64,000 nt of DNA. Origin: Monosporascus cannonballus. Lineage: Eukaryota; Ascomycota; Sordariomycetes; Xylariales. The notes under the pieces are model-generated. The model was not told the origin of the DNA. It did no database searches and was given only the letters and a program-made list of their open reading frames with translations. Location: NCBI GenBank assembly GCA_004154925.1, contig QJNS01000350.1, positions 1 through 64,000 on the forward strand, given 5' to 3'. The position numbers were made by a program, and so were the translations under genes. Below are positions 34,394 through 46,006 of the stretch, in pieces; position 1 is the first letter of the stretch; every line of letters starts with the position of its first letter.

Positions 34394-35671
34394 TTAGTGT
34401 GAAGTATTACTTTGATCCAGTCTGGCCCTTAGCCACTCGGGCACGAAAGCCTTCACCTTGACCGCCTTCCCGCCCTCTCCTCCCTCGTCGGCATCCAACC
34501 TCATCTCGAACTCGTCATTGGGGTCGAACGGCGCGGTCGCCGTCTCACCCGGCAGCTGGATGTCCGTCATGACCTGCAGCCGGCACAGGGCTAGCCCAAT
34601 GTTGCCCGCGCCCCTGAGCCAGTTCCCGGCGCTGCGGCCCTTCTTCCCGTGCCGGCCGATGGACAGGCCGGCGGGTATGTTCTCGGCCGCCAGAGCCTGG
34701 TCCCGGGCGGCGGCGGCGGCGGCGGGATTGTACTCGAGCTGCGGCGGCGCCGCCTCGTCCCCCCCGTACAGCACGCAGGGGAGGATGCGCTTGCGCACGA
34801 CGCCGCGGTGCTTGGTCCGAATCGTCAGCTCCTGGCCGACGTAGCAGCCCTTGCGGAAGTCGATGCCGCCCATCAGGTCCATGTTGGTCTCGAGTGGGAG
34901 CGCGCCCCCGCGGAATATCTCGCCCTGGCCCTCGGGCACACCCAGCAGATACCGCCGGATCCGGTAGGCCGTATCGTCGCTCTGTTCTAGATCAACCTGC
35001 GGTCCGGACAGCCTCGTGCTGACGACACGATATCCCAGCCCGGGCGCCCTATTATCCTGCAGAACTACAGCGCCTTCCTGATCAAGAGACAGGGGTGCCG
35101 ATGCCTCCGAGTCGTTGCTCCTTTTACTGTCGTCCCATACCTGCCATACGGTGCATTGGTCCTCGCCTATGGCCTGAATTTTGAACTTGCTCCGCAGCAT
35201 GTAGCGCTTGAGGTGCTTCATCAGTGCGTCCAGCTGCGGCGCGTCGACCTCGATAATAAACGCATGGTTAGCATCCAGGGTCGGGTCTCCCGCTGCGACG
35301 CCTACGCGCAGGGTGTCCCGGTAGATGAAGACGTCATGCAGCACCCGGCCGGTGGCGTTCAGGAAGCCGCTGTAGAATCCCTGTTCGAGGTTGAGGATAG
35401 AGGAGGTGATGATGCCCTGGAGGAACTTGGGCGCATCGACACCGCCGATGGAGATTAGACGGCGGGAGGTGAGACGCGCAGAGCCGGATTTGGGCGGTGG
35501 CTGGGGGTACGGAGCGGAAGAAGTATAAGAGGCATAACCGGACGGCTGCAGTGCGGCGGCGTAGGAGAATGCCGGTAAACGTTGCGACGTCCGGCACGAC
35601 GGGCAGGCAACCCAAGACCGAGCCTTTGGACTCGCTGTCGGCCTTGCGATGCGCCGAGGCAGTGTCTGCAT
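34394..35671 (-). CDS. IBA57: Mitochondrial iron-sulfur assembly factor IBA57 (CAF17)
   Basis: Folate-binding YgfZ/GcvT-family protein that works with ISCA-type proteins to make mitochondrial [4Fe-4S] clusters. It is a single intronless frame of 425 aa. An Arg/Ser/Ala-rich N terminus without acidic residues (about residues 1-60) looks like a mitochondrial presequence. The GcvT-like fold begins about residue 67 (LTSRRLISIGGVDAPKFLQG). The family hallmark KGCYVGQE lies at residues 274-281, with the essential Cys276. The C-terminal part carries an Ala-rich insert (about residues 325-340) and a normal barrel domain. The frame is intact. Confidence 0.95.
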   Translation of the reverse strand: MQTLPRRIARPTASPKARSWVACPSCRTSQRLPAFSYAAALQPSGYASYTSSAPYPQPPPKSGSARLTSRRLISIGGVDAPKFLQGIITSSILNLEQGFYSGFLNATGRVLHDVFIYRDTLRVGVAAGDPTLDANHAFIIEVDAPQLDALMKHLKRYMLRSKFKIQAIGEDQCTVWQVWDDSKRSNDSEASAPLSLDQEGAVVLQDNRAPGLGYRVVSTRLSGPQVDLEQSDDTAYRIRRYLLGVPEGQGEIFRGGALPLETNMDLMGGIDFRKGCYVGQELTIRTKHRGVVRKRILPCVLYGGDEAAPPQLEYNPAAAAAARDQALAAENIPAGLSIGRHGKKGRSAGNWLRGAGNIGLALCRLQVMTDIQLPGETATAPFDPNDEFEMRLDADEGGEGGKAVKVKAFVPEWLRARLDQSNTSH

Positions 35672-38600
35672 AGCCTTGGACTGAACAGGTCAGAGTATAA
35701 GGCTGATAGTTAGGATGATATAGAGGTATACAGGATTGGCTGGCGAGTAGCTTCTGGAGTGATTCTACTACTTGTCAATCTCCGGTCTCCGAGAGGCTAT
35801 CGCCGTGTTCGCGGCTAGGGATCGGATCAGATAAATGGTGATGGATGATGTAAGTTGTCTTGATTAGTGGGCCTCAGGTCAGGGTTCGAGATTACATGCG
35901 CTCGGCTTGAGCCGCACGGCACCCCCCCCGCATGCCACCATATCGATATCAATTGGTATCCGGCATCTCAAGGTTGCACAATCCGAGACCCCTACAAACA
36001 TAAAAGTGTGCATGTCATACCTGTCGATTGATGTTTGGGCATTACACAGTAAACCTTGGGTACTAAGTACGTACGGAAGGATGCTCACCTACACAAGTAT
36101 TGTGACCATTTCATATATATACGTATTGATAACTGGACCGCAGCGGAGTATAAGCATGAATATGAAGATAACCTCCCAAGGCGGACACAAGTATGAGCGA
36201 ATAATGGTAAACGTTGCCCGGCCGGGATCCACAGCTATGCACGCCGTCGATCTACTCCTAAGTTAGGTCCATCTAGAATGATGCTGAATCGACGATACAT
36301 AGCAGGCATCCGGTAGCTATCCAGGAGCAAGCAAGAGGGATACCAGGCGGGCGGAAACAATCTGCGAGCGATATAGTCAATAGCCATCTTGATTAATCAA
36401 GTACAGAGCAATCCTGAATTTTTAGCCGAGACAGAAGAATGACGCGTGGTACTTCGTATGCGACCCAGTATATTGACGGCGACGTATTCAAGCAGAAGGG
36501 AAAGTTCAGTTTAGAATTCAAGTAGGTAGTAAGGGGTACTGAGTAATAGGGGTGTGTGCTGGACCATCTCGGCGTCACCCGGTTGCAGCTTGGCGGCGGG
36601 TTCGCAAACACGTCGAGACCCATTTTGCGATCCGGGGGGGGGGGACTGCAAGCTCGGCCTTTGCAGCCCGGATGATTCATTCGCGCAGCTCGCCACTTCC
36701 GCACCTCACCGCAATTCTACCTATATCTGGCTCGTAGATACGCACACACGCACGCATGCACGCACACCGTCGACGCACGCGCTTGCGCCAGGCTGGCCAG
36801 GCATCTGTTCCGTTCTGGCGGTGGAGGGCCAGAGACCCCACCGCCGCCGTGCGAGAGGGGACCTCACCGTTTAAAATTTCGAATGCAACCAACCACGCGG
36901 CCTGGAAATGGGCCTCTAAAGCTAAGAAGAGGAGGCTGCTGCCGCTCTATTGTAGGCTACCATCCATCGCTATCTACCTTGGTAGGTAGTTAAGCACATG
37001 GGCCGGTGGCACTCGAGGAGTACCGTTTTCTGTCGCACTTGACATCACCGGGAGCATAAGGCAGGTAGATACTTGATTGTTGGCCCCCGAGTTACATCAT
37101 GGGTGACAACTTGCTTGATTTAGACCTTGGTGCCCTACGAGTCGTGAAGTGCCCCAATGAGACTACAATCGTGATTCCCCATCTCGACTTAGTGACGGTA
37201 GGAAGACATCTCCTTGCTACAAATGAACGACCATTATGTGATCAAGAGTTTAGTCGTCTCGGGCCCCCTCTGGATACCTGGGTAACCGCAAAGATGCGAG
37301 CCTGTTCTTTGAAGTAGGTTCGCCTTGCATCCTATCTGTTCTCATGGGCTTAACTGTAGGCATGTGTTCCGCTGGCATCCCTCTCCACCACCGATCCCAG
37401 AGATACAAGGCAACAACAGCCCAGCAACGATGCACCTTCGTCCGAAGCTTACATTTTACATACTAGTGTATGATTCCGCGCCTCACACCTGTGGGCGAGA
37501 TTGCCACTAAACGCTTCGAGGGTGTTGGGGGATTGGCGATCACATGTCCGGTGTTGTATTGCACAATACGTGTTTGGTGCGGTCAGGAGCGGTAACGAAA
37601 TCATGAGAGCGACATACCGAGGGTGCGAATAGCGTATCCCTGGGGTGACACCACGTTCGCGATCATCTCAGTAGGACGGATCTTCTCCGCGCGAAGTGGC
37701 TACCCCCGATTGCTTGTGCGCGACGCAGTTTGACCCCTTTTTGGGCTGGGTGGTGCAATGACTGGATGCTCTGCCGGCTCTGGGATGGTATAACAAAACA
37801 TTTGTTGGCAAGTTAGGTAACTCTAAGGTAGGTAGGATGGGGGCGCACTCCATCATCCGTCCTCCATCCCCTCGAAATTCCTTGCGGCATGCAAGATGCA
37901 ACAATTATTCTGGGGAAGCGACAGTTGTCTCAACTGAGCCGATTCACTTCGGCTCCATGTTCCTGAGGCCAATTAGGAGGGAAAGAGGGTGCATGCAATC
38001 AAACTTCAGACATGACCACGCCTCGACCACGGGTCCTGAGGTTAGGGTTATCAGGCAGGTGGTGGACAAAATAATCGTCACACTTTACTCTTACACCCTT
38101 AAACCTCACCATTTGGATATTAATGGATAAGGCGTTTTATATCTGCCAATTGTAAAATATACACTACTTAATATGCTAATAAATAAGCAAACTAACAATA
38201 TCAATAATTCCTTTTTAATCATTATGGTTGGTTTTCTACAATCTTTGCAAATGGTTGTATCGGAATACGTTGCCCTGAAGCAGTGTGGGGGTGTGTTAAT
38301 ATTTTTTGTCCATGACCCTGTCAGGATAGGTATGGTTTTAGGGGGAGATCAATGTAATATAAGGCTGCCTGCCATCTTTGTGGGGATAGGCTAAACTCGT
38401 GGGATGCGAGCATCGCGGCGGATGATGATTGGACGCTTAACGGGGGAATGTGTTAACTGTCACTGACCCCAATGGCCCCAGAGGCTTGGGTGAAAACAAG
38501 AGGGAGGTTCAAAAGCAGAGGTACCTGTCAGCTGTCAATTTGACGATTGGATGCAATTTCATAACATCTATGCGCCACAACCACCGTCAACAAACATCCC

Positions 38601-39894
38601 CAGACATGATCATTATCACGGTACGGAGAAGGCCCCTGCGTCCATCAGTCAGCTGGGCTGGAACCTGGGCGCATGTGGGTTGGGTGCCAGGACGAGCTAC
38701 GGTTGATTGCAAGTCCTGACCCTCAATTTTGTCAGGTTCCCACTGCCTATCTCCATGCACATCAAAAAAAGTTTTACGCAAATTAGATGCTCGTGGGGTC
38801 TCCCCCACATCAAGGATCATCAGCGATGTCACGAGTTTTGCGGCGGGTTTCAAGCTCGGTGCGACGGGGGTTTGTCATCTGCTCCGAGGCGACATCCAGT
38901 CTTAACTCCCTGGCGGGGACATTTGATAAATTTTTGTAACGCAGAAATCTGTTACTCGAATCCCGATACATCTTAGTACTGTGGGAATAGTGGTTCAATC
39001 AAAAAAATGTCGATTACCATTGCTAATTAATGCTGGTGTCACCGATTTGTTCATGATCTCATGATATGTAGAAATTGTCGAGCTAAGGTTACGATGACTT
39101 AATGGCCTCTTAAGGTCTCCGAAGCACTGGGGAAGAGATTAGGAATCGGACAGACGAATAATTCCACCTGCACGGTTGGCTGCCTATGTAATAGGTAGTC
39201 AGTTGCTCGGCATCTTGGCTTTGTTGGCCTGCCACATGATGACTCCAGATGATAACACACGTATGCCTCCACACCCAAAACACCGCATACCGTCATGACA
39301 TTCGGCAGGTGGTCTTTGAATAATTCTTTTAATTCTGTCTTATTCATCCAAGGCTGCCCCATATTGTATAGTCGCCTTCATCGCTCATACGTATGCAGCT
39401 ATGCTTGTAGATAAGATATTTTGGCTATGGCCGGGTGTGCACCCTGTTCCACTCAACCTTTGAGCCTACAGGGCTATCAACAAATGCCCCGAAGACCAGG
39501 GAGCGGATCGGAAAGAGAGGCACATGCTAGCCCCACTGGTCTGCAAAATCCTGATGATTCGCTTTCCCGACAGAGCAATGCCACAACGCTTCCGCCAATG
39601 ATAAAATTCCTCTGAGTGGTGACGTCCTCCTAGCAAGGCCGTTTCAAGGACCGCCAATTCAAGCTCTGGTGTCCCTTCCATTGCCGATTCCGTAATAATG
39701 AAACAAGTCGTAAAATATACAAAGATATATAATAAAAATCGCTCGCGCTCGTGTAATGCCCATGATGCCCATGATGTCCGCCGATAGTGGTATTTTATTA
39801 ACGCCGCCCAGATGCAGAGAGAAGAAAGTACTTTTCGGTGAGCCAGACCCGAAACGCGTGAAGTAAGTCAAGAAGAGGTGATGCCGGATTGCAT
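35672..39894. other. Long gene-poor region
   Basis: About 4.2 kb with no recognisable gene. Short frames on both strands show no family features. A run of eleven G lies at 36634-36644 and a CA/CG-rich stretch at 36740-36790. A somewhat AT-richer patch lies at 38100-38260, possibly an old repeat, but no coding relic could be read in it. Confidence 0.5.
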
Positions 39895-40692
39895 TTAGTA
39901 GGCCGGTATTGACGGGAGCATTGGTGCTGAGTTCCTTGGAGGTAAATAGAAACCTCCATTGTAAAAATCCGTCTTCCGGACTTCCTCTTCTTCTTCATGC
40001 GTCGAGTCTAGGCACTCTGTTGTGACCGTTGGTTCTCTCTGCTTCTCCGAGAATGATGGTATTGATGCAGTTGGCGGCGACGGGGGCATCGACTCGTCCT
40101 CTGACGAATCCGAGTCGTGTTCGAGTTCCGGTGGTGATGCCGAGTGGGACGGCGATCGTGTGAGAGTCAAGGAGTCGTAGTCTTCCTCTTCGTCATCATC
40201 CTCGAACTCGGCATCCATAGGTTGTAATATCGGAGAAGGCGGGATAACTAAATTCGAAGGTATCCTGTTAAGTGACATTGGTACGGCGTCTTCCATCTCA
40301 ACGTCATCGTCCGGGTCCGAGTCGCTGTCCGAATCCGACGAGTCGGCGTCCCAGTCCTCCTCCCCAACAAGGGAGTCGACCCATTGTACGTGTCTTTCCT
40401 CGGCCTTGCCCGAGGCCGGGGAAGCTCCCCGGACGGATTGTGTGAACCAGCTCTCCTGTTCCCGTTCGGCATCCGCAAGGTCAAGCATAAGCGAGTCCAG
40501 TAAGTTCGCGTGACCGACTAGGAGGCGGAGGTTGTGATCGGGACGGGCAGCCTCGTGTGAGAGCTTAGCCCGCGCCTTGTGGGCGAGGAAGTACGTCTGA
40601 GTGATGGACATTGTCCTCTTCTGCGGAGCAAACGCTACTCTGTGAGGCGGAGGTGAAGAATTGGGATGTGATGATGTGACTGCGGAAACCAT
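39895..40692 (-). CDS. Acidic Ser/Asp/Glu-rich fungal protein of unknown function
   Basis: A 265-aa protein with one apparently structured block at about residues 30-90 (TYFLAHKARAKLSHEAARPD, then LRLLVGHANLLDSL and DAEREQESWF). This block resembles the start of uncharacterised ascomycete proteins I have the impression of having seen, but I cannot assign a family. The rest is very acidic and disordered, with Ser-Asp repeats, EEED clusters and Ser-Pro sites, ending in GGFYLPPRNSAPMLPS. I chose the ATG at 40692; an in-frame ATG at 40764 would add 24 residues that look like untranslated leader. No intron is needed. It has no signal peptide or membrane segment. Codon pattern and length of the frame support a real gene. 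Confidence 0.75.
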   Translation of the reverse strand: MVSAVTSSHPNSSPPPHRVAFAPQKRTMSITQTYFLAHKARAKLSHEAARPDHNLRLLVGHANLLDSLMLDLADAEREQESWFTQSVRGASPASGKAEERHVQWVDSLVGEEDWDADSSDSDSDSDPDDDVEMEDAVPMSLNRIPSNLVIPPSPILQPMDAEFEDDDEEEDYDSLTLTRSPSHSASPPELEHDSDSSEDESMPPSPPTASIPSFSEKQREPTVTTECLDSTHEEEEEVRKTDFYNGGFYLPPRNSAPMLPSIPAY

Positions 40693-43600
40693 CGTGTATT
40701 GCAACGCTAATGATTGTTGGTCTGTGTTCTTATATGGCGAAAGAGCGAGCAATGATTTTCTCATATGTATTGCGTTGGTGTGAGTCAGGCACCGAATTCC
40801 GGGCCAAGGCAGTAACAGGTCCTATCCTTGAGTATTTGTATCTCTTGCAGGTGGAGGGCGTGCAGGTTAGCAGTGACAAGTACCTGCGTAGCTGACACGA
40901 TAATTGCAGGGATACGGGAATGACCGCTGGCAGGTAGGGTGCAGGCTGTAGCTGATGACCTAGCTCGACCAGATGGGACTAGGCTAGGGTAGTCGGGGGT
41001 GGTAATAGTAATCGCCCAGTAATTGTCCCACAGGCGTGTGTATGCGGATGGGCGGAGTTATGTAATTCAAGGCAGAAGCAAGCAGTCCCTGCCTGTTCTT
41101 GAGCCAGATTTGATATCTCAGATAGGGGAGATGGTATCTACGTCAAATAGGCACTTGGATAGTAGAGGGGATGAGGAGTGGGACCGTGTAATGATCAATA
41201 TTGTTGCTGCTTGTTGGTAACGGTGAACAGGTGCTGTCGTGTAGATAATCGGGTTGCGATGTGGGAATGCGGTTCTTTTGTATACAACTAGAACCTCACT
41301 ATGTTGCCAAAGCCGAGCTTCCAGGTTGGTTGCATACAAAGGTACCTATCCATGTAGTTTATGGAGGGATGGACATGGTCGGTTCCTAAACGGTGCAAGC
41401 GGTTGTAGCGACGGATCATTTGTAATGTGGGCGCATCGCAGGTACAAGGCTCCGGCAACTGACAAAGCAAAGAGCGGGAGGAGTTAGTCAAGGCAGGATA
41501 TTGCGGGCCTCCGAGATTCGTGGGCAGCAAAGGTGCATATCTCATGGTGCATTGCTTATGCATATGGTGCCTTGCTCTCACCGCAAGTACTGCATGCGTA
41601 CATGACAAGAGGCGAGTGTGGGTGTCTACCAAATTCTGATTTAAAGCCAGATCACCGACCGCTCATAAACCCGCAGCCTGCGACTCGCTTAAACCCTGCC
41701 AGCCCGAAACCCGCCGGCCCTTTGTTTGTGCCCACATACCTGGGATATCTCGGTCTCGGGACCGCTCGAAACCCGTCATCCAGCGGAAGAGGAGGTCATT
41801 GGATCCAGTCCACACAACGTTCTAATGCGGCGAAGCGAGGTGACAACGAAAGAAGGGAACGAAAGAAACGAGCCGGACTCAGCACGCGAATACGCGAAGG
41901 TTAGATGAATCATCATGACCCAGCGTGGCTTTGCTTTTCACCATTGAAGTCGGCAATTAAGACCCCTGGGCACGTTTAGCGTTCGCTCTATGACTGAATC
42001 CAAGATGCCCATATAGTACACCTATGGTACATATGCAATATACATCATGTATTAGGAGTCTCTGTTTCGTTTGCCGATGAATTGGAAACGGCCTGGTGAT
42101 GGTGGGAGATTGCTCAGCATCTGATTAACAATAACAAATGGAAGATGATTAATAATAATATTAGTTTGTGAATCCTTGTTCCATTATAAAGGTTCGAATT
42201 GCCTAGTTGGGCGCAAGTTATACGCTATAGGTACCTACTCCGTCTTTGTCCATCGATGCGCTTCCAGGGTTGACATCCGACCTCGAGGCCTTTGGTTAGC
42301 CAGGCAGCGGAAGCAGATCGCCCGGATGGACAATTCCCGGCGCCCTGCTGAGTCAATATCTTCAGTCAAAGACTCATTATGATTCTACCACTTTCGCGAC
42401 CAATGATCATTAAATACTTCGTAGCGCTCTATTATGCTCTACAAACTTCAAAACCTTCCCCAATAAGACGAACATACCCTCGCCAATACCTCGTTCTATC
42501 GGGCCTTGTTGGGCTTAGGAGACAGGGCAAATCGATAACACCAAAAACTTTGCAAAACGGCCAGCGTACCCACAAACTACAAATTATAGACGCCCACATG
42601 AAGCAAATTCTTATCAGCAAGATTTGAAGGGTCTCTTTAGGCACATATGTATCCCAGACACCTACATAGTCCGCTCCATTATTCGAATCTGGCTACAGGT
42701 GTGACGATGGCCTAGCATATGAACGTGTCGTGTCCACGTGTAGCTGCGTCTTGTTAGTTGGGGTGTGATGACAACTTTTGAAGTTGTACAGGAACTAACT
42801 CATCCAGTGAGTTACCACCGGGAAAGAGTAAAAGAATGCGGGGGTCCAGACAAGCTAATGAATGGCATCATAATGCTCGGAAGTTGAAGCCACCGCCATC
42901 GGTAAGCGCGAGCTCAATTGCCAATACCAGAAACGGTAACGATAGCCTCACACTGATAACCGATCACAGTAGGTACCTATGACTACGATTTATGTCCGTG
43001 CGCAATTAGATACCGCCTACCCGACCTGTTATATGTCGGTATTTTGAATCCCCGCTGGGGCAGTGCCAGCGGCGTGGAACTTTTGAAACGCCCAACTTGG
43101 GTTGGTGCTAGGAATTCCAACCCCAGCCGAATGCGAGCGGATTTCTGTGGGGAAACATGAGCTTTCTGAAATCGTACATGTAAGGCTGACAACTGAAATG
43201 AGTCCCTAGCGATAACTTCCAGGTTCCTGTTTAAGTAACGTCCCCTTGTCGCACAGGTACAGGTATCGATCTATTAATCTTAAATCCTATAAGAGTCCGC
43301 GCTGTAATTTCCCCAGCAGTTCAGCGCCAATTAGCTGCTTCGCAGATATACGAAGTGTTCCTTAAATGTTCCCGGCGTCGGCCATTGCCGTTGAGAATAT
43401 CTACTAGGGCTAATAGTAGAGCGTCGATTTAAAGGGACTCTGCCTAGATCTTATCGCTCCATTATCGCAACACCTCGAGAGACTAGGGACATGCAGGAGG
43501 TAGGTTTAAGACAGCTCCCGCAATCAGCCAATGCACGCTTCGAATTGCAACCGGACGCAGTCACACATGTTGGTGGGATTTGGCATCGGTCTGAGCAGCT

Positions 43601-46006
43601 CACAATGCCTTTTCAATTTGGTGAAATTGTGCTACGGCTTGGCAAGCAAAAATGGTCCGTCAAGCGCACCCTAAATTGGTTGAACGACTCTCGTCTCCCG
43701 TCTTTCCGCGTCTCACATCCAGGAACCCAGCGTAGGGCTCGGTCCCCCAGCACCCAATCCTACCAGGCAGCAAGACAGAGCTATCTCATTACATAGCATC
43801 ATGGCATTACCGAGCTACGACATGGCACATGAATCCTAGACATCAGGGCCAGCGCCGCCCCCCACTTCTCCATGATGTCTCCGATAGATCTGGAGTAGTT
43901 TATTGATCGGAGACATTTTGTTGGTACCAGGGAATTGTTCGCGAACGGGGTGTCGATGAAGTCGTGTTTCTTTCCTGAAAGTACTCCGTCTGTTCAGGGC
44001 TGACTCATCGCCGCATGTTATGTCGCATCTGCCCTCCTTCTAGAAGGCTTCTCCTGCATATTATTGCATGGAGAGGGGATGCAACCACCGATAGTGAAAA
44101 GCGATTGGAGCCCGATCCATCAGCCATGAACAAAGCATGACTCTGATAATCCTCGAAAAGGCGGGCGCGCTTTATTACTTTACATGCACGCCATAGAGAG
44201 GAGGCTTAGCTTAAGCGGCCTCATTTTGTTTCTATGCATCATACTATGTGTGTGTATACGGTTAAGCGCATATTTGATTCTAGGAGGATTCGTAAGCCAG
44301 TCCAATCACTCAGCGATGGTACGTTACCCGAGACCCTCGTTGGCTATGTACAGGGGTGCTAGCTAAGTTGCAAGGGCAGCCCCCTGCGCCTTGCAAGATC
44401 TTCGAGCTCGCGTATTTGCAGTTTTCGTGACGCCCCGGCTTCGCGTATTCCTCCCATGCACAGAGTGGTACTGATGCGATTCTGCGAGAACTCAAGAAGA
44501 GCGATCCAGACCCATGAACAGCTATGTCTGCTGAGCAGGCGCAGATTTTCGACTAGTAGAGCTTATCCTCCAAAAGCCATATAGACATAAGATAGGCATA
44601 TACTGTAGGTACTTGGCGCCGCATCATAGCACGCGCAGTTCAGTGCTCGCATTTACTCTAAGATGGTATCGACCAGTCGAGTCACATCTATGAACGAACT
44701 GGAATAACTTCGGGGCCAGGGGATATCCTACAAGGTGGACGGCATTCCATTTAATTTGGTGTTAACTGCAGATTGCCCACCCGCAACTCCGTTAAAGTCC
44801 GGCCTAATCAAGGCCGGCTACACCTAAACACCGAGTGACTTCGGCCGCGCTTTGCGTATTTCCTCTCGCTGGCTAGTGCAATTACCGCATTGCGATCGAC
44901 AAACAGGCACCGTTTAACTACTCCGGTAATATTTAGCAAGTGGCACCAAGGTTGTGGGAGGTGTTGACGTATAATTGTTACACTGGAACGCACGAGTCCG
45001 GAGGTGACCCGGGGGGTCGGCATATCTGACGTCGAAGTTATTATCCCATGCTAGCTAAAACACGGCGCTCGGGATCGTACGGAATCCTCTGAGTGTTAAA
45101 TTTCTCGTCTGTCGTGAATAATCCTCATGGTGGTCGGGTAAAGGAACGTCATTTCTCTAAACTAAGGCATATGTAGTGGGGTAGTAGGCCTTTTAGCTTC
45201 CGACTCCCGGCGATCCGGCCGAGCCCCTGTGTTTCCGCGAGGAAGAGGTTCTGAAGATTACCTCTAACCAAGCAAAGCACGTAGCCGTGCTATAACATAA
45301 TGGATGAGTGGGCTATCACCTGCCACGCCTTTGACGTTCCGCCGCGGCGGCTTGGGGTTGCGGGGTGATGCTGGAACCAGTCTCCGAATAGAACTCGGCC
45401 GTACGGGCGGATCGGGGATTGTCCTATCCGGGTGAAGCTTCTTATGCCGAGGTAGCATACGCAGGCCGAGGGAACAATATGTGATTACTTTCCTTTACTT
45501 ATCGTCTTCTCCTCAGGAGGTTCAGTCATCCGATAAGAGACTACAGAACTGGACTCCTTCGCACACCTGGGGGTCTGACTGTATCTGTCGGAGCTTAGGG
45601 GCATATAGTCATATGCATCCGCTGGGAATTGCGTTACCTCAGGGCTACTACAGGGAGTAGAGGTCTCCCGATAAAGTATAGTTGATTATGGCACAGGATC
45701 TATCGATTTCACGGACGGGAACCTCAAGGCCATGCAGTAGTAACCCTTCCGACGCCGCTCTGTGGTGGGCTGACAGCGGCTGGTTGTTAGCCGAGGCACC
45801 CGTACCGCATGTCGTTACGATTGTGAGGCAAAAGAATTTGGCGCATGGTGTTTGGATGTCTCTATTAACCGTCTGTCCTGGGCCATCGTGAATCACGAAG
45901 AAACAAATGACATTAGACGTCCGGTAAGGAACCGCCTGTGGAATACGTTCGGACAATATAAGCTTAAACTGGTAATTATTTGCTACCAGGGAAGATAGCG
46001 CCTGTA
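40693..46006. other. Very long gene-poor region
   Basis: About 5.3 kb with no recognisable gene. All open frames are short and lack family features on either strand. It includes a small perfect hairpin at 43875-43916. Composition looks ordinary, without the AT-rich signature of the left end, so it is not obviously a RIP-mutated transposon. Confidence 0.5.
43875..43916. repeat. Perfect 11-bp inverted repeat (hairpin)
   Basis: ATGTCTCCGAT at 43875-43885 is the exact reverse complement of 43906-43916, with a 20-base loop. It lies in a gene-free region. No function can be given; chance is possible in a window of this size. Confidence 0.6.

Noticed and set aside
38100..38420. Slightly AT-rich patch as a transposon relic
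   Set aside because: No inverted ends and no transposase motif could be read in any frame.
42185..42200. GGTTCGAATTGCC as a tRNA B box
   Set aside because: No A box or acceptor stem at the right spacing. Other GGTTCRA-like sites in the window also fail; no tRNA is called.
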